DNA from: Pistricoccus aurantiacus
GTDB taxonomy: Bacteria > Pseudomonadota > Gammaproteobacteria > Pseudomonadales > Halomonadaceae
Length of the DNA stretch: 64,000 nucleotides
Direction: 5' to 3' (one strand)
NCBI RefSeq assembly: GCF_042682565.1
Contig: NZ_JBHUIC010000008.1
The notes beneath the pieces are model-generated. The model had not been told where the DNA came from and did no database searches. It saw nothing but the letters and a program-made list of their open reading frames with translations. The translations under genes and the position numbers were made by a program. Positions 8,260 through 15,967 of the stretch are shown piece by piece (position 1 is the stretch's first letter; the number at the start of each line of letters is the position of its first letter).

Positions 8260-8651
8260 TTTTACTCGACACCTGTGCAATCGTTTGGGATGCCCTTGAT
8301 AAAACCAAATTGACCGACAAAGCCAAAGCTGCAATCACAAAAGCAGATGAGTACAATGCCCTAATAATTTCCGATATTTCGATATGGGAAATATCGATGC
8401 TTATCAAACGCTCTCGCATTGAAGTTGCAACCACCGCAGCAAGCTTTGTGAATCTATTTCTTGAATCTCGCAATATCTCCGTCGTTTCTCTTTCTCCAGA
8501 AATCGCAGAACTTTCAACCAACCTTGACTCCCAAATCGACAACGATCCCGCAGATCGGATTATTGCAGCGACTTCAATTATTTATAACGCACAACTCATT
8601 ACAGCCGATTCGAACCTGCGCCAATCCACCCTCATTGACACGATCTGGTGA
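8256..8651 (+). CDS. PIN-domain toxin (VapC-like)
   Basis: Probable Mg-dependent ribonuclease toxin of 131 residues. Conserved acidic residues of the PIN active site are visible: the first Asp in ILLDTCAIVWD, the Glu in SDISIWEISML, and the two Asp in DNDPADRIIAATS. The GTG at 8256 overlaps the antitoxin stop as GTGA and starts right at the conserved VILLDT strand; an in-frame ATG at 8241 would add five residues. Composition is AT-richer than the core genome, which suggests acquisition by transfer. Confidence 0.88.
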   Translation: MILLDTCAIVWDALDKTKLTDKAKAAITKADEYNALIISDISIWEISMLIKRSRIEVATTAASFVNLFLESRNISVVSLSPEIAELSTNLDSQIDNDPADRIIAATSIIYNAQLITADSNLRQSTLIDTIW

Positions 8652-8744
8652 AGTATAACGCCTCACACCATTGTTCTCTTTTTCTTCACATACCGGCAAT
8701 TAAGCGGTCTTAATTTTCTGTATCGTCAGTAATTATATTGGCCT

Positions 8745-8810
8745 TTAACCATTCCCACGGTTTTTCCATTCCTTCAACGCGAGAGGTAGAAACTTGAGCT
8801 TATAGGTCAT
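8745..8810 (-). pseudogene. RelE-family toxin remnant, only the N-terminus left
   Basis: On the minus strand the ATG at 8810 opens a 21-codon frame reading MTYKLKFLPLALKEWKN then RGNG and a TAA at 8745-8747. The first 17 residues match the start of RelE toxins (strand, then LALKEWKKL helix). The rest of the gene, about 70 residues, is absent. The ATG overlaps the end of the antitoxin-like frame by 11 bp, as expected for an intact relBE pair. Too short to be active. Confidence 0.7.
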
Positions 8811-9009
8811 CCAAGGACACCGATACCGCCTGCTCCTTGTCTCCTAGACGCTCCTCAACCAGCTTGGCGAGTTCGTAATCCTCAATTATATCCATCAATG
8901 CCTCGTAGGTATCTGCTGGAATCAGGTAAGCAACTGGCTTGTTATGGTTCAAAACTGCAATTGGCGAACCACTGGCCTGAGAGAGCAACGAAGACAGATT
9001 TTTATTTAA
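8800..9009 (-). pseudogene. RelB/StbD (Phd/YefM-type) antitoxin, N-terminally truncated
   Basis: The frame reads LSSLLSQASGSPIAVLNHNKPVAYLIPADTYEALMDIIEDYELA and on to SVSLDDL, the body of an antitoxin that accompanies RelE toxins (the PIAVLNHNKPxAYLIP core is very conserved). There is an in-frame stop at 9010-9012, and no ATG or usual first 18 or so residues. A TTG at 8988 could start a 62-residue product lacking part of the DNA-binding arm. With its toxin reduced to a stub (8745-8810) this is best read as a decaying pair. Confidence 0.7.
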
Positions 9010-9175
9010 TTATGAAATACTTACGGAAAAATCGACGAGAACTTGGTGCATAAAGAATACTAGTATGACCAATATTTAGGACTTGTTATAGGTCATAAAT
9101 TTAACTGTTTTGCTATTATCGTCCCCGGGTAGCATAGCGCCGCAATCATGCGCTAGTGCGTGCATTGATTTGTTC
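9010..9175. other. non-coding stretch between decaying TA pair and alarmone synthetase
   Basis: AT-rich, with no convincing gene. It holds a short inverted repeat (TAGCGC and GCGCTA around 9134-9155) and the heptamer ATTTAAC at 9099-9105 (GTTAAAT on the minus strand), which fits the core-site pattern of integron cassettes. Confidence 0.4.
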
Positions 9176-9310
9176 TCATTCTGCCAATACTTTTTGCAGA
9201 TAGCTCACGAACTGCTTGGAATCTGCAAAGTAATTTGGATAGGCTGCCTGCAAGTTATGTACAGAACTTGCGGAAACTAAAACAACGTCGTAATCTCTTT
9301 CTTTTACAGC
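9176..9310 (-). pseudogene. out-of-frame conserved C-terminal tail of the RelA/SpoT-like protein
   Basis: In the frame shifted by -1 relative to the upstream CDS the minus strand encodes 44 residues including DYDVVLVSASSVHNLQAAYP and NYFADSKQFVSYL, ending at TGA 9176-9178. From memory of the family, longer RelA/SpoT-domain proteins end with just this kind of segment (VVLVS, then a AYPNYFxD motif). The in-frame CDS instead stops at TAA 9304-9306. One extra base near 9307-9325, or two missing, would join the two parts to about 340 residues. Mutation, sequencing error and recoding are all possible. Confidence 0.65.
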
Positions 9311-10200
9311 TCGTTTCTCTCTTCGAAGATATTCATTAGTCGCTTTTCAAGTTCACCGCTCGAGAATCGCGTTACACTTATTTCCTTCGCTGACTCTGAT
9401 AAGTCTAATATAAAATAGTCAGATTTTGACTCAATTCTCCCGACGATCAATTCAGTGGATACGGTAAATCCGCTCAATCTTTCAATCGCATTAAGCTTGT
9501 CGGCAAGTCGTTTTAGTTCGGCTTTGGTATCTATTCCACTTACGTGTTCGCTAACGGGCCGAGATTCTAACTTAGCAAGTTCTGCGCTTGCATAGCGGAA
9601 AAAATCTAACCAATCGGGGTTCCCGTGACTAGCTTTTAATGCCTGTTCCGTGAACGCATCAACGATTTCAACGGCGGTTGCCCAAGCATGCTGGATTTTT
9701 GACCTCAACTGTATCTCAACAAAATAATCTTGATACTGTTTTTTGTCGCCATTGTACTTATATATAAGATGTACTCCTCGATAACCAGAAGGCTTTGGGG
9801 ATTCGATATAATTGTCTGTCTTATGAAGCTTGTGTCGTGTTCTACTTCGAGTAATTCCGTGATGCAATTTTTCAACCCGGCTTACGTCTCTTACAACTGC
9901 ACGACAACCGCCTATATCTTGCATACGATCCAACATCATGCTACGAAATCTCTCGAGCTTCCAGAGTATAGACGGAGTTCGCTTAAGCCGTTGAACTACA
10001 ATTGCAGAAGGGTCTATATCACTAGCTTTATTACGTAAAAAAATAAGGACCGAATGCATAGGGTAAGCATGGGCCGATCTCCAATTCGACAGAATGTCCA
10101 TCGCGCTGGATACATCCTCATCAGAAGCATCAGGATTAATTAATAATTCTCCGGCACGACGAACCTTTTTCTTCGAATACTCTGGATCAATCCACCTCAA
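9304..10200 (-). CDS. RelA/SpoT-domain alarmone synthetase-like protein (possible toxSAS)
   Basis: 298-residue protein with a nucleotide pyrophosphokinase domain like that of RelA, RelQ and toxic small alarmone synthetases. Catalytic elements appear intact: the basic G-loop RLKRTPSILWKLERF (about 71-85), DIGGCRAVV with the metal-binding Asp (D95), GYRGVHLIY with the base-stacking Tyr (Y140), and VEIQLRSKIQHAWA with the catalytic Glu (E162) and His (H171). No hydrolase domain is visible. The TTG at 10200 has AGGAG seven bases upstream, so I accept it as start. The conserved tail is cut off by a frameshift (see 9176-9310). Product could be (p)ppGpp, (p)ppApp or a tRNA modification; sequence cannot decide. 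It follows the coiled-coil membrane protein gene in the same direction, 118 bp apart. Confidence 0.82.
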   Translation of the reverse strand: MRWIDPEYSKKKVRRAGELLINPDASDEDVSSAMDILSNWRSAHAYPMHSVLIFLRNKASDIDPSAIVVQRLKRTPSILWKLERFRSMMLDRMQDIGGCRAVVRDVSRVEKLHHGITRSRTRHKLHKTDNYIESPKPSGYRGVHLIYKYNGDKKQYQDYFVEIQLRSKIQHAWATAVEIVDAFTEQALKASHGNPDWLDFFRYASAELAKLESRPVSEHVSGIDTKAELKRLADKLNAIERLSGFTVSTELIVGRIESKSDYFILDLSESAKEISVTRFSSGELEKRLMNIFEERNEL

Positions 10201-10217
10201 CTCTCTTCTCCTGCTAG

Positions 10218-10319
10218 TGATAACGCTGAAGCACAGCGGCGACCTTGGAGTAGCGATGAAGGAGCCACGTAAAGGGCGTCAAACGGCCACCGGCCGCGAG
10301 TTGCTGCGCATTGTTAAAT
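10218..10319 (-). repeat. attC-like imperfect palindrome between the two minus-strand genes
   Basis: On the minus strand this 102-bp element starts ATTTAAC (RYYYAAC pattern, overlapping the upstream stop codon), followed by AATGC and GCAGCAACTC, and ends GCTGTGC, TTCAGC, GTTATCA. That is the order R'', spacer, L'', L', spacer, R' of integron attC sites, and the AACAATGCG and CTTCAGCGTTA pieces look much like known ones. The last heptamer departs from GTTRRRY, and no integrase is in view. Suggestive only. Confidence 0.4.
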
Positions 10320-11506
10320 TACCGTTTGCCGAGAGCGTTTATTGCATCCCTCAACAGCCCAGTCATCGATTCTGTATTCACATCGGATTCCGACTTCTCA
10401 TTTTCCGGGTTCTGCCCAAAAAATTTGTCTGTCAAAGCGGCTTTAATCTCCGTTCTTTTTTCATCCGGCAAAGATTCCAAGTATGCATCGATACTCGCAA
10501 GCTCTAGTTCAGCACGACGGTTCTGATTCTCGAGAGTCCGATGCCTAGATGACTCCCGAGCCGCGTATGCCGCTGGAACAATCAAACTTAGAGCAGCACC
10601 AAGCCGAAATATTGCGAGCCAGGGATCGAAACCATTCTCGACAGAAACAAACAATGTTCCCAACACAACAACAACCATCGTGATAAAGCAGCCGAGAGCA
10701 ATTATCCTCATGCGATCCGCAGATTGCTTCTCACGTGCTACCGCACCTTTAAAATTGCCGGTCAACCCGATGTTGCCGATTAGATTAACAATTCTCTCGG
10801 CTTCACTCTGTTTATCAGATATTTCATCCAGAGTTTTGTCCGCGCTTTCTGAGATCGCGGACAATTTATCGTCAGCGTCTTTCCTAATCTGATCTGCCTG
10901 CGCATCAAACTCACTTGCGCGCTCAATCTGCGCTGCTCCGAACTGGTTTTCTAGCTCCTGAAGCTTCGAGTCGATAGTTGACTGCAAGGAATCGATCTGT
11001 GTCTTTTGTTCCTCGTTCTTTTCTTCAAGATTCTGAAGATCGGTTTCAATCTGTACGGCACGTTCAGCAACTGAATTAGATTTCTCACGGAGGGAAGAAA
11101 TGATTTCTTCTGCGAGAGATTTAAAGCTAACGGCATCCTGCGCCTTTACTAACGGTTCAGGCTGCTCTAAAGAAATAATTACGGCAGAAGCATTTATTCC
11201 AGCATCGATTTGGTTTGATGCATTCGCCAGATGGCCTTCGTTTCCGTTGCTATTGAACTGATTGACCTCGTTTAAGCAACCCTGTAAGGACTTTTCGATT
11301 TGATCTAGTCGATTGGCCGGCGTTAATAATGGGCTCGCAACTTCAATCCTGCCTCGAATGAATGCTGTTGCTTGTCGAATTCGATCAAGATTGTCGACTG
11401 CGCCGTCGCTCAGTTCTTTCGCACTCTTTTGCTGTAGCACTGAATCTAGCTGAGAGAGAACGGTATGAAGACTGTGATTCTCGAACTGCTCTTCACGAGA
11501 TGCCAT
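10319..11506 (-). CDS. unknown coiled-coil protein with two transmembrane helices
   Basis: I do not recognise this 395-residue protein by function. Residues about 1-130 are helical and polar. About 130-240 is a long heptad-rich coiled coil (SLAEEIISSLREKSNSVAER, then NLEEKNEEQKTQIDSLQSTI). Two hydrophobic segments follow at about 267-289 (IIALGCFITMVVVVLGTLF) and 296-315 (WLAIFRLGAALSLIVPAAYA), separated by a short loop. A charged C-terminal part carries SIDAYLESLPDEKRTEIKAA and DKFFGQ. The N- and C-terminal parts should lie on the same side, probably the cytoplasm. The ATG at 11506 has AAGGAGAG upstream; a TTG at 11512 is the alternative. It precedes the alarmone-synthetase gene, so the two may form a membrane-linked defence or stress module; this is conjecture. 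Confidence 0.75.
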   Translation of the reverse strand: MASREEQFENHSLHTVLSQLDSVLQQKSAKELSDGAVDNLDRIRQATAFIRGRIEVASPLLTPANRLDQIEKSLQGCLNEVNQFNSNGNEGHLANASNQIDAGINASAVIISLEQPEPLVKAQDAVSFKSLAEEIISSLREKSNSVAERAVQIETDLQNLEEKNEEQKTQIDSLQSTIDSKLQELENQFGAAQIERASEFDAQADQIRKDADDKLSAISESADKTLDEISDKQSEAERIVNLIGNIGLTGNFKGAVAREKQSADRMRIIALGCFITMVVVVLGTLFVSVENGFDPWLAIFRLGAALSLIVPAAYAARESSRHRTLENQNRRAELELASIDAYLESLPDEKRTEIKAALTDKFFGQNPENEKSESDVNTESMTGLLRDAINALGKR

Positions 11507-11512
11507 GGTCAA

Positions 11513-11761
11513 GTTCTCTCCTTAAATTTAACAGCTTAATAGCAGGCTAGCTCGGCTTCCTCACTGGCGCCATCGAAACCTAAAAATCCAACCTATTGAT
11601 TAGAATTGAGAAATTTCAAACCCAATAAAACAACGTTGCGCAAAATTGTGCCTGCACCTTGGCCGCGCACGCTACCACCAATAGGGTTATCGACACTGCC
11701 AGCTTTCTCTTTTTCCTTGATTATCGATAATCATCTCAACACTTTTAATTATCTATGCAAT
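11513..11761. other. intergenic edge of the accessory island with a 16-bp palindrome
   Basis: No gene is supported here. It contains ATTTAAC at 11526-11532, three bases ahead of the Shine-Dalgarno of the coiled-coil gene, and a perfect palindrome TGATTATCGATAATCA at 11718-11733. The palindrome lies 29 bp from the eno terminator and may be an operator, a recombination site or chance. Confidence 0.4.
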
Positions 11762-11788
11762 AAAAAAAGGGACCCGAAGGTCCCTTTT
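11762..11788 (-). terminator. intrinsic terminator of eno
   Basis: On the minus strand an AAGGGACC stem pairs with GGTCCCTT around a TTCG tetraloop and is followed by seven T, starting about 46 bp after the eno stop. This is a textbook Rho-independent terminator. The plus strand also has a T tract after the stem, so it may act both ways. Confidence 0.9.
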
Positions 11789-11833
11789 CTCGTTCTTGTC
11801 CGCCTTGAAATAGCGGCCTGTATTTTTACCGAA

Positions 11834-13129
11834 TCACCCCTGCCCTTTAATCGCAGCCAATCCCGGATAACGGGCCTGGTCGCCAAGCTGCTTTTCGATC
11901 ACCAGCAGGCGGTTGTACTTGGCGACGCGGTCGCTGCGGCACAGGGAGCCGGTCTTGATCTGGCCGGCGGAGGTGGCGACGGCGAGATCGGCGATGGTGG
12001 TGTCTTCGGTTTCGCCGCTGCGGTGGGAGATCACCGCGGTGAAGCCGGCGTCCTGGGCCATCTTGATCGCGTCGAGGGTTTCCGAGAGGGAGCCGATCTG
12101 GTTGAACTTGATCAGAATGGAGTTGCCGATCTGCTCGTCGATGCCGCGCTTGAGGATACGGGTGTTGGTGACGAACAGATCGTCCCCCACCAGCTGTACT
12201 CGGTCGCCCAGGCGTTCCGTCAGCGCCTTCCAGCCGTCCCAGTCGGATTCATCCATGCCGTCTTCGATGGAGACGATGGGATACTGGTCGCAAAGCTGCG
12301 CCAGGTAGTCGACAAACCCGTTGGCATCAAACGTCTGCCCTTCTCCGGCCAGGTCGTACTGGCCGTCCTTGTAGAACTCGGAGGAGGCGCAGTCCAGGGC
12401 CAGGGTAATGTCCTTGCCGAGACTGTAGCCGGCGTTTTCCACCGCTTCCTTGATGACTTCCAGGGCTTCGGCGTTGGAGGAGAGGTTCGGCGCGAAGCCG
12501 CCTTCGTCACCCACCGCGGTGGCCAGACCCCGGACGGAAAGCACCTTCTTCAAGGCGTGGAAGATTTCCGCGCCCATGCGCAGCGCCTCGCGGAAGTTTT
12601 TCGCTCCCACCGGCTGGATCATGAACTCCTGAATATCGACGTTATTATCCGCGTGCTCGCCGCCGTTGATGATGTTCATCATCGGCACCGGCATGGAATA
12701 CTGGTTCGGCGTGCCGTAAAGCTCGGCGATATGCGCGTAGAGCTCGACACCCTTGTCCGCCGCCGCCGCCTTGGCCGCCGCCAGGGATACCGCCAGGATG
12801 GCATTGGCGCCCAGGGTTTCCTTGTTGGCGGTGCCATCGAGTTGGTTCATGGCGTCATCCAGCGCGCGCTGGTCCGCCGCTTCCATGCCGACCAGGCGCT
12901 CGCGAATCTTGTCGTTGACCGCCTCGACCGCCTTGAGCACGCCCTTGCCCAGATAGCGGGACTTGTCGCCGTCGCGCAGTTCCAGCGCCTCCCGGGAACC
13001 GGTAGATGCGCCGCTCGGCGCGCAGGCCACGCCTTTGGCGCCGCTTTCCAGGGTGACTTCCGCCTGTACCGTCGGGTTGCCGCGGGAGTCGAGCACTTCC
13101 AACGCTTGAATGTCCGCAATCTTGCTCAT
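11834..13129 (-). CDS. eno: enolase
   Basis: Glycolytic enzyme converting 2-phosphoglycerate to phosphoenolpyruvate, also a degradosome partner in many gammaproteobacteria. The length of 431 residues is normal. Seen: the N-terminal ALEVLDSRGNPTVQAEV, the substrate loop PSGASTGSREALELRDGD, metal ligands in LALDCASSEF and IEDGM, LVGDDLFVTN, and the signature LIKFNQIGSLSETL with the catalytic Lys. It lies downstream of kdsA and pyrG in the same direction, an order conserved in Pseudomonas-type genomes. A strong terminator follows. Confidence 0.99.
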   Translation of the reverse strand: MSKIADIQALEVLDSRGNPTVQAEVTLESGAKGVACAPSGASTGSREALELRDGDKSRYLGKGVLKAVEAVNDKIRERLVGMEAADQRALDDAMNQLDGTANKETLGANAILAVSLAAAKAAAADKGVELYAHIAELYGTPNQYSMPVPMMNIINGGEHADNNVDIQEFMIQPVGAKNFREALRMGAEIFHALKKVLSVRGLATAVGDEGGFAPNLSSNAEALEVIKEAVENAGYSLGKDITLALDCASSEFYKDGQYDLAGEGQTFDANGFVDYLAQLCDQYPIVSIEDGMDESDWDGWKALTERLGDRVQLVGDDLFVTNTRILKRGIDEQIGNSILIKFNQIGSLSETLDAIKMAQDAGFTAVISHRSGETEDTTIADLAVATSAGQIKTGSLCRSDRVAKYNRLLVIEKQLGDQARYPGLAAIKGQG

Positions 13130-13284
13130 CTGTTTATCGTCCTCTAGTTATTTGTTGGTGTTACGAGCCTGTAGGAGAGAAAAAGTATCGGTTACCGCAG
13201 TATCCCGCAAAACGCTGACGAAACCTTGAATAGTCCGGATAACGCTTTCGACGTTTAGATGGAGCCCGAGCGAAAGCATCGATC

Positions 13285-14136
13285 TCAGCGGATTTCCAGC
13301 GGCGCGAAGCCCTTGACCAGATCGTCGATGGCCTTGAGCTGAGCCAGGAAGGGTTCAAGCCGATCCAGGGGCAAGGCGCAGGGGCCATCGCACTTGGCGC
13401 TGTCCGGGTCCGGATGGGCTTCGAGAAATAGGCCGGCGAGACCTACCGCCACCCCGGCCCGAGCCAGTTCCGCCACCTGGGCCCGGCGGCCGTCGGCGCT
13501 GTCGGCACGGCCGCCGGGACGCTGCAGCGAGTGAGTCACGTCGAAGAACAGGGGATAGCCGGTCTCTTTCATTTCGCCGAAGCCCAGCATGTCGACGACC
13601 AGATTGTTGTAGCCGAAGCTCGAGCCGCGCTCGCAGAGAATCAGCCGTGCATTGCCGGCTTCCTCGCATTTACGAATGATATGGCGCATTTCCTGGGGCG
13701 CCAGGAACTGCGGTTTCTTGATGTTGATCACCGCCCCGGTCTTTGCCATGGCCACGACGAGGTCCGTCTGGCGAGCCAGGAACGCCGGCAGCTGGATGAT
13801 ATCCGCGACTTCCGCCGCCGGCGCGGCCTGCCAGGGCTCGTGCACGTCGGTGAGAATCGGCACGTTGAAGCGCGCCTTGATTTCCGCCAGCCACTCCAGG
13901 CCCTTCTCCAGCCCTGGGCCGCGGAAGGAGTGAATGGAACTGCGGTTGGCCTTGTCGAAACTCGCCTTGAACACGTAGGGAATACCGAGTTTCCGGGTTG
14001 CATCGACATAGGCCTCGGCGACGTCCAGCGCCAGTTCGCGGGATTCCAGCACGTTCATGCCGCCGAACAGCATCAGCGGCAATGAATTACCGGTCTGCAA
14101 GCCGGCGAATTCGATGATTTTCTGCTGATCCGACAT
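13285..14136 (-). CDS. kdsA: 3-deoxy-D-manno-octulosonate 8-phosphate synthase
   Basis: Condenses phosphoenolpyruvate and arabinose 5-phosphate to Kdo 8-phosphate for lipopolysaccharide core. The protein is 283 residues, normal. Seen: LFGGMNVLESRELALDVAE, YVFKASFDKANRSS, SFRGPGLEKGLEWL, the PILTDVHEP strand, INIKKPQFLAPQEM, and RGSSFGYNNLVVDM, all typical of the metal-independent KdsA class. It sits 33 bp after pyrG and 155 bp before eno, likely one transcription unit. Confidence 0.98.
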   Translation of the reverse strand: MSDQQKIIEFAGLQTGNSLPLMLFGGMNVLESRELALDVAEAYVDATRKLGIPYVFKASFDKANRSSIHSFRGPGLEKGLEWLAEIKARFNVPILTDVHEPWQAAPAAEVADIIQLPAFLARQTDLVVAMAKTGAVINIKKPQFLAPQEMRHIIRKCEEAGNARLILCERGSSFGYNNLVVDMLGFGEMKETGYPLFFDVTHSLQRPGGRADSADGRRAQVAELARAGVAVGLAGLFLEAHPDPDSAKCDGPCALPLDRLEPFLAQLKAIDDLVKGFAPLEIR

Positions 14137-14169
14137 GGTGGCTGTCCTTTGGCTGGCGAATAAGAAAGA

Positions 14170-15825
14170 TCAAGCTTGCGGCTGGGGCTGGGCCTGGGTG
14201 CGCTGCGCCTTGTGATTCAGCGCCGCCTGGATGAAGCCGCTGAACAGCGGATGGCCGTCCCGGGGCGTCGAGGTGAATTCCGGATGGAACTGACAGGCCA
14301 CGAACCAGGGATGCTCCGGCAGCTCGACCATTTCCACCAAGGATCCATCGACGCTCTTGCCGGAAACCATCAGGCCGGCTTTTTCCAGGTCGTCGATGAA
14401 CTGGTTGTTGACCTCATAACGGTGGCGGTGGCGTTCGACGATTTCATCCGCGCCGTAGGCCTCCCGGGCCCTGGACCCCGGTTCGAGATGACATACCTGA
14501 CCGCCGAGGCGCATGGTGCCGCCCAGGTCCGAGGCGGCGTCCCGCAGCTCGATCTTGCCTTCCGGCGTGATCCATTCGGTGATGAGACTGATCACCGGGT
14601 GCTGAGTGTCGTGGCTGAACTCGGTGGAATTGGCATCCGTCCAGCCGGCGACGTTGCGGGCGAACTCGATGACCGCTACCTGCATGCCCAGGCAGATGCC
14701 CAGGTAGGGAATGGCGTTCTCTCGGGCAAAGCGTGCCGTGGCGATCTTGCCTTCCACGCCGCGCTCGCCGAAACCGCCAGGCACCAGGATCGCGTCCTTG
14801 CCCGCCAGGCGCTCGGTGCCATGATGCTCGATATCCTCGGAATCCACATAGTCGATATTGACCTTGACCCGCCCCTGGATGCCCGCGTGAATCAAGGCCT
14901 CGTTCAGGGATTTATAGGCGTCGAGCAGCTCCATGTACTTGCCGACCATGGCGATGTTGACGGTCTTGAGCGGATTGATCTTGGCGTCCAGCACGCGAAT
15001 CCACTCGGAGAGATCCGCCTCGGCGGCTTCCAGACGCAGCTTGTCGCAGACGATATCGTCCAGGCGATGCTCGTGAAGCATCAAGGGAATACGGTAGATG
15101 GTATCCGCGTCCTGCAGCGGCACCACCGCCCGCTCTTCCACGTTGGTGAACAGGGCGATCTTGCGGCGCTCGGTTTCCTCGAGCTCCACTTCGCTGCGAC
15201 AGATCAGGATATCCGGCTGGATACCGATGGAGCGCAGTTCCTTGACGCTGTGCTGGGTGGGCTTGGTCTTCGTTTCTCCCGCCGTTTTTATATACGGCAC
15301 TAACGTGAGGTGCATGAAGATCGCCCGGCTGGCACCGAGTTCGCTTCTGATCTGGCGAATCGCCTCGAGAAACGGCAGCGACTCGATATCCCCCACGGTG
15401 CCGCCGATCTCCACCAGCGCCACGTCCGCGCCCTCGCTGCCCGCGTAAACTCGGCGCTTGATCTCGTCGGTGATATGCGGAATCACCTGCACCGTGCCGC
15501 CCAGGTAGTCGCCGCGACGCTCCTTGCGCAGCACGTGCTCGTAGACCCGGCCGGTGGTGAAGTTGTTGCCCTGGGTCATGCGGGTGCGAATGAAGCGCTC
15601 GTAGTGGCCAAGATCGAGATCCGTCTCCGCGCCATCCTCGGTGACGAACACCTCGCCGTGCTGGAAGGGACTCATGGTACCCGGATCGACGTTGATGTAG
15701 GGATCCAGCTTGAGCATGGTGACCTTGAGGCCGCGAGCCTCGAGGATTGCCGCCAGCGAGGCGGAGGCGATGCCCTTGCCGAGCGAGGACACAACGCCGC
15801 CGGTCACGAAGATATATCGTGTCAT
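14170..15825 (-). CDS. pyrG: CTP synthase
   Basis: Makes CTP from UTP, ATP and glutamine. The 551 residues carry two domains. The N-terminal synthetase (about 1-270) has VTGGVVSSLGKGI at the ATP loop and DPYINVDPGTMSPFQHGEV. The C-terminal class I glutaminase (about 290-535) has the nucleophile in YLGICLGMQ and the His-Glu pair in CQFHPEFTS. First gene of the pyrG-kdsA-eno series. Start ATG at 15825 gives the standard MTRYIFVTGG. Confidence 0.99.
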   Translation of the reverse strand: MTRYIFVTGGVVSSLGKGIASASLAAILEARGLKVTMLKLDPYINVDPGTMSPFQHGEVFVTEDGAETDLDLGHYERFIRTRMTQGNNFTTGRVYEHVLRKERRGDYLGGTVQVIPHITDEIKRRVYAGSEGADVALVEIGGTVGDIESLPFLEAIRQIRSELGASRAIFMHLTLVPYIKTAGETKTKPTQHSVKELRSIGIQPDILICRSEVELEETERRKIALFTNVEERAVVPLQDADTIYRIPLMLHEHRLDDIVCDKLRLEAAEADLSEWIRVLDAKINPLKTVNIAMVGKYMELLDAYKSLNEALIHAGIQGRVKVNIDYVDSEDIEHHGTERLAGKDAILVPGGFGERGVEGKIATARFARENAIPYLGICLGMQVAVIEFARNVAGWTDANSTEFSHDTQHPVISLITEWITPEGKIELRDAASDLGGTMRLGGQVCHLEPGSRAREAYGADEIVERHRHRYEVNNQFIDDLEKAGLMVSGKSVDGSLVEMVELPEHPWFVACQFHPEFTSTPRDGHPLFSGFIQAALNHKAQRTQAQPQPQA

Positions 15826-15967
15826 GAAAAACCTGTCGAAGCATGAACATTAGGCGCTGCAGAAAGCCGCGCCAGAATGGGACGACAGGATAGCAGACTC
15901 GCCTCTGGCGCTCAATTTCGCTCGTTCGAGGCGTTATCTGCGAATTCTTCCAAACGGCACAAAATAT

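Noticed and set aside
7260..11761. Complete integron or prophage
   Set aside because: No integrase, transposase or phage structural gene is visible, and gene directions are mixed; only weak core-site-like motifs are present.
11606..13147. 513-residue plus-strand frame across eno
   Set aside because: Antisense to enolase; composition (long Gly-Val-Asp-rich text) is typical of a shadow frame.
13130..13284. Small gene between eno and kdsA (frame 13161-13388)
   Set aside because: It overlaps the kdsA end in another frame and has no recognisable start or family features.
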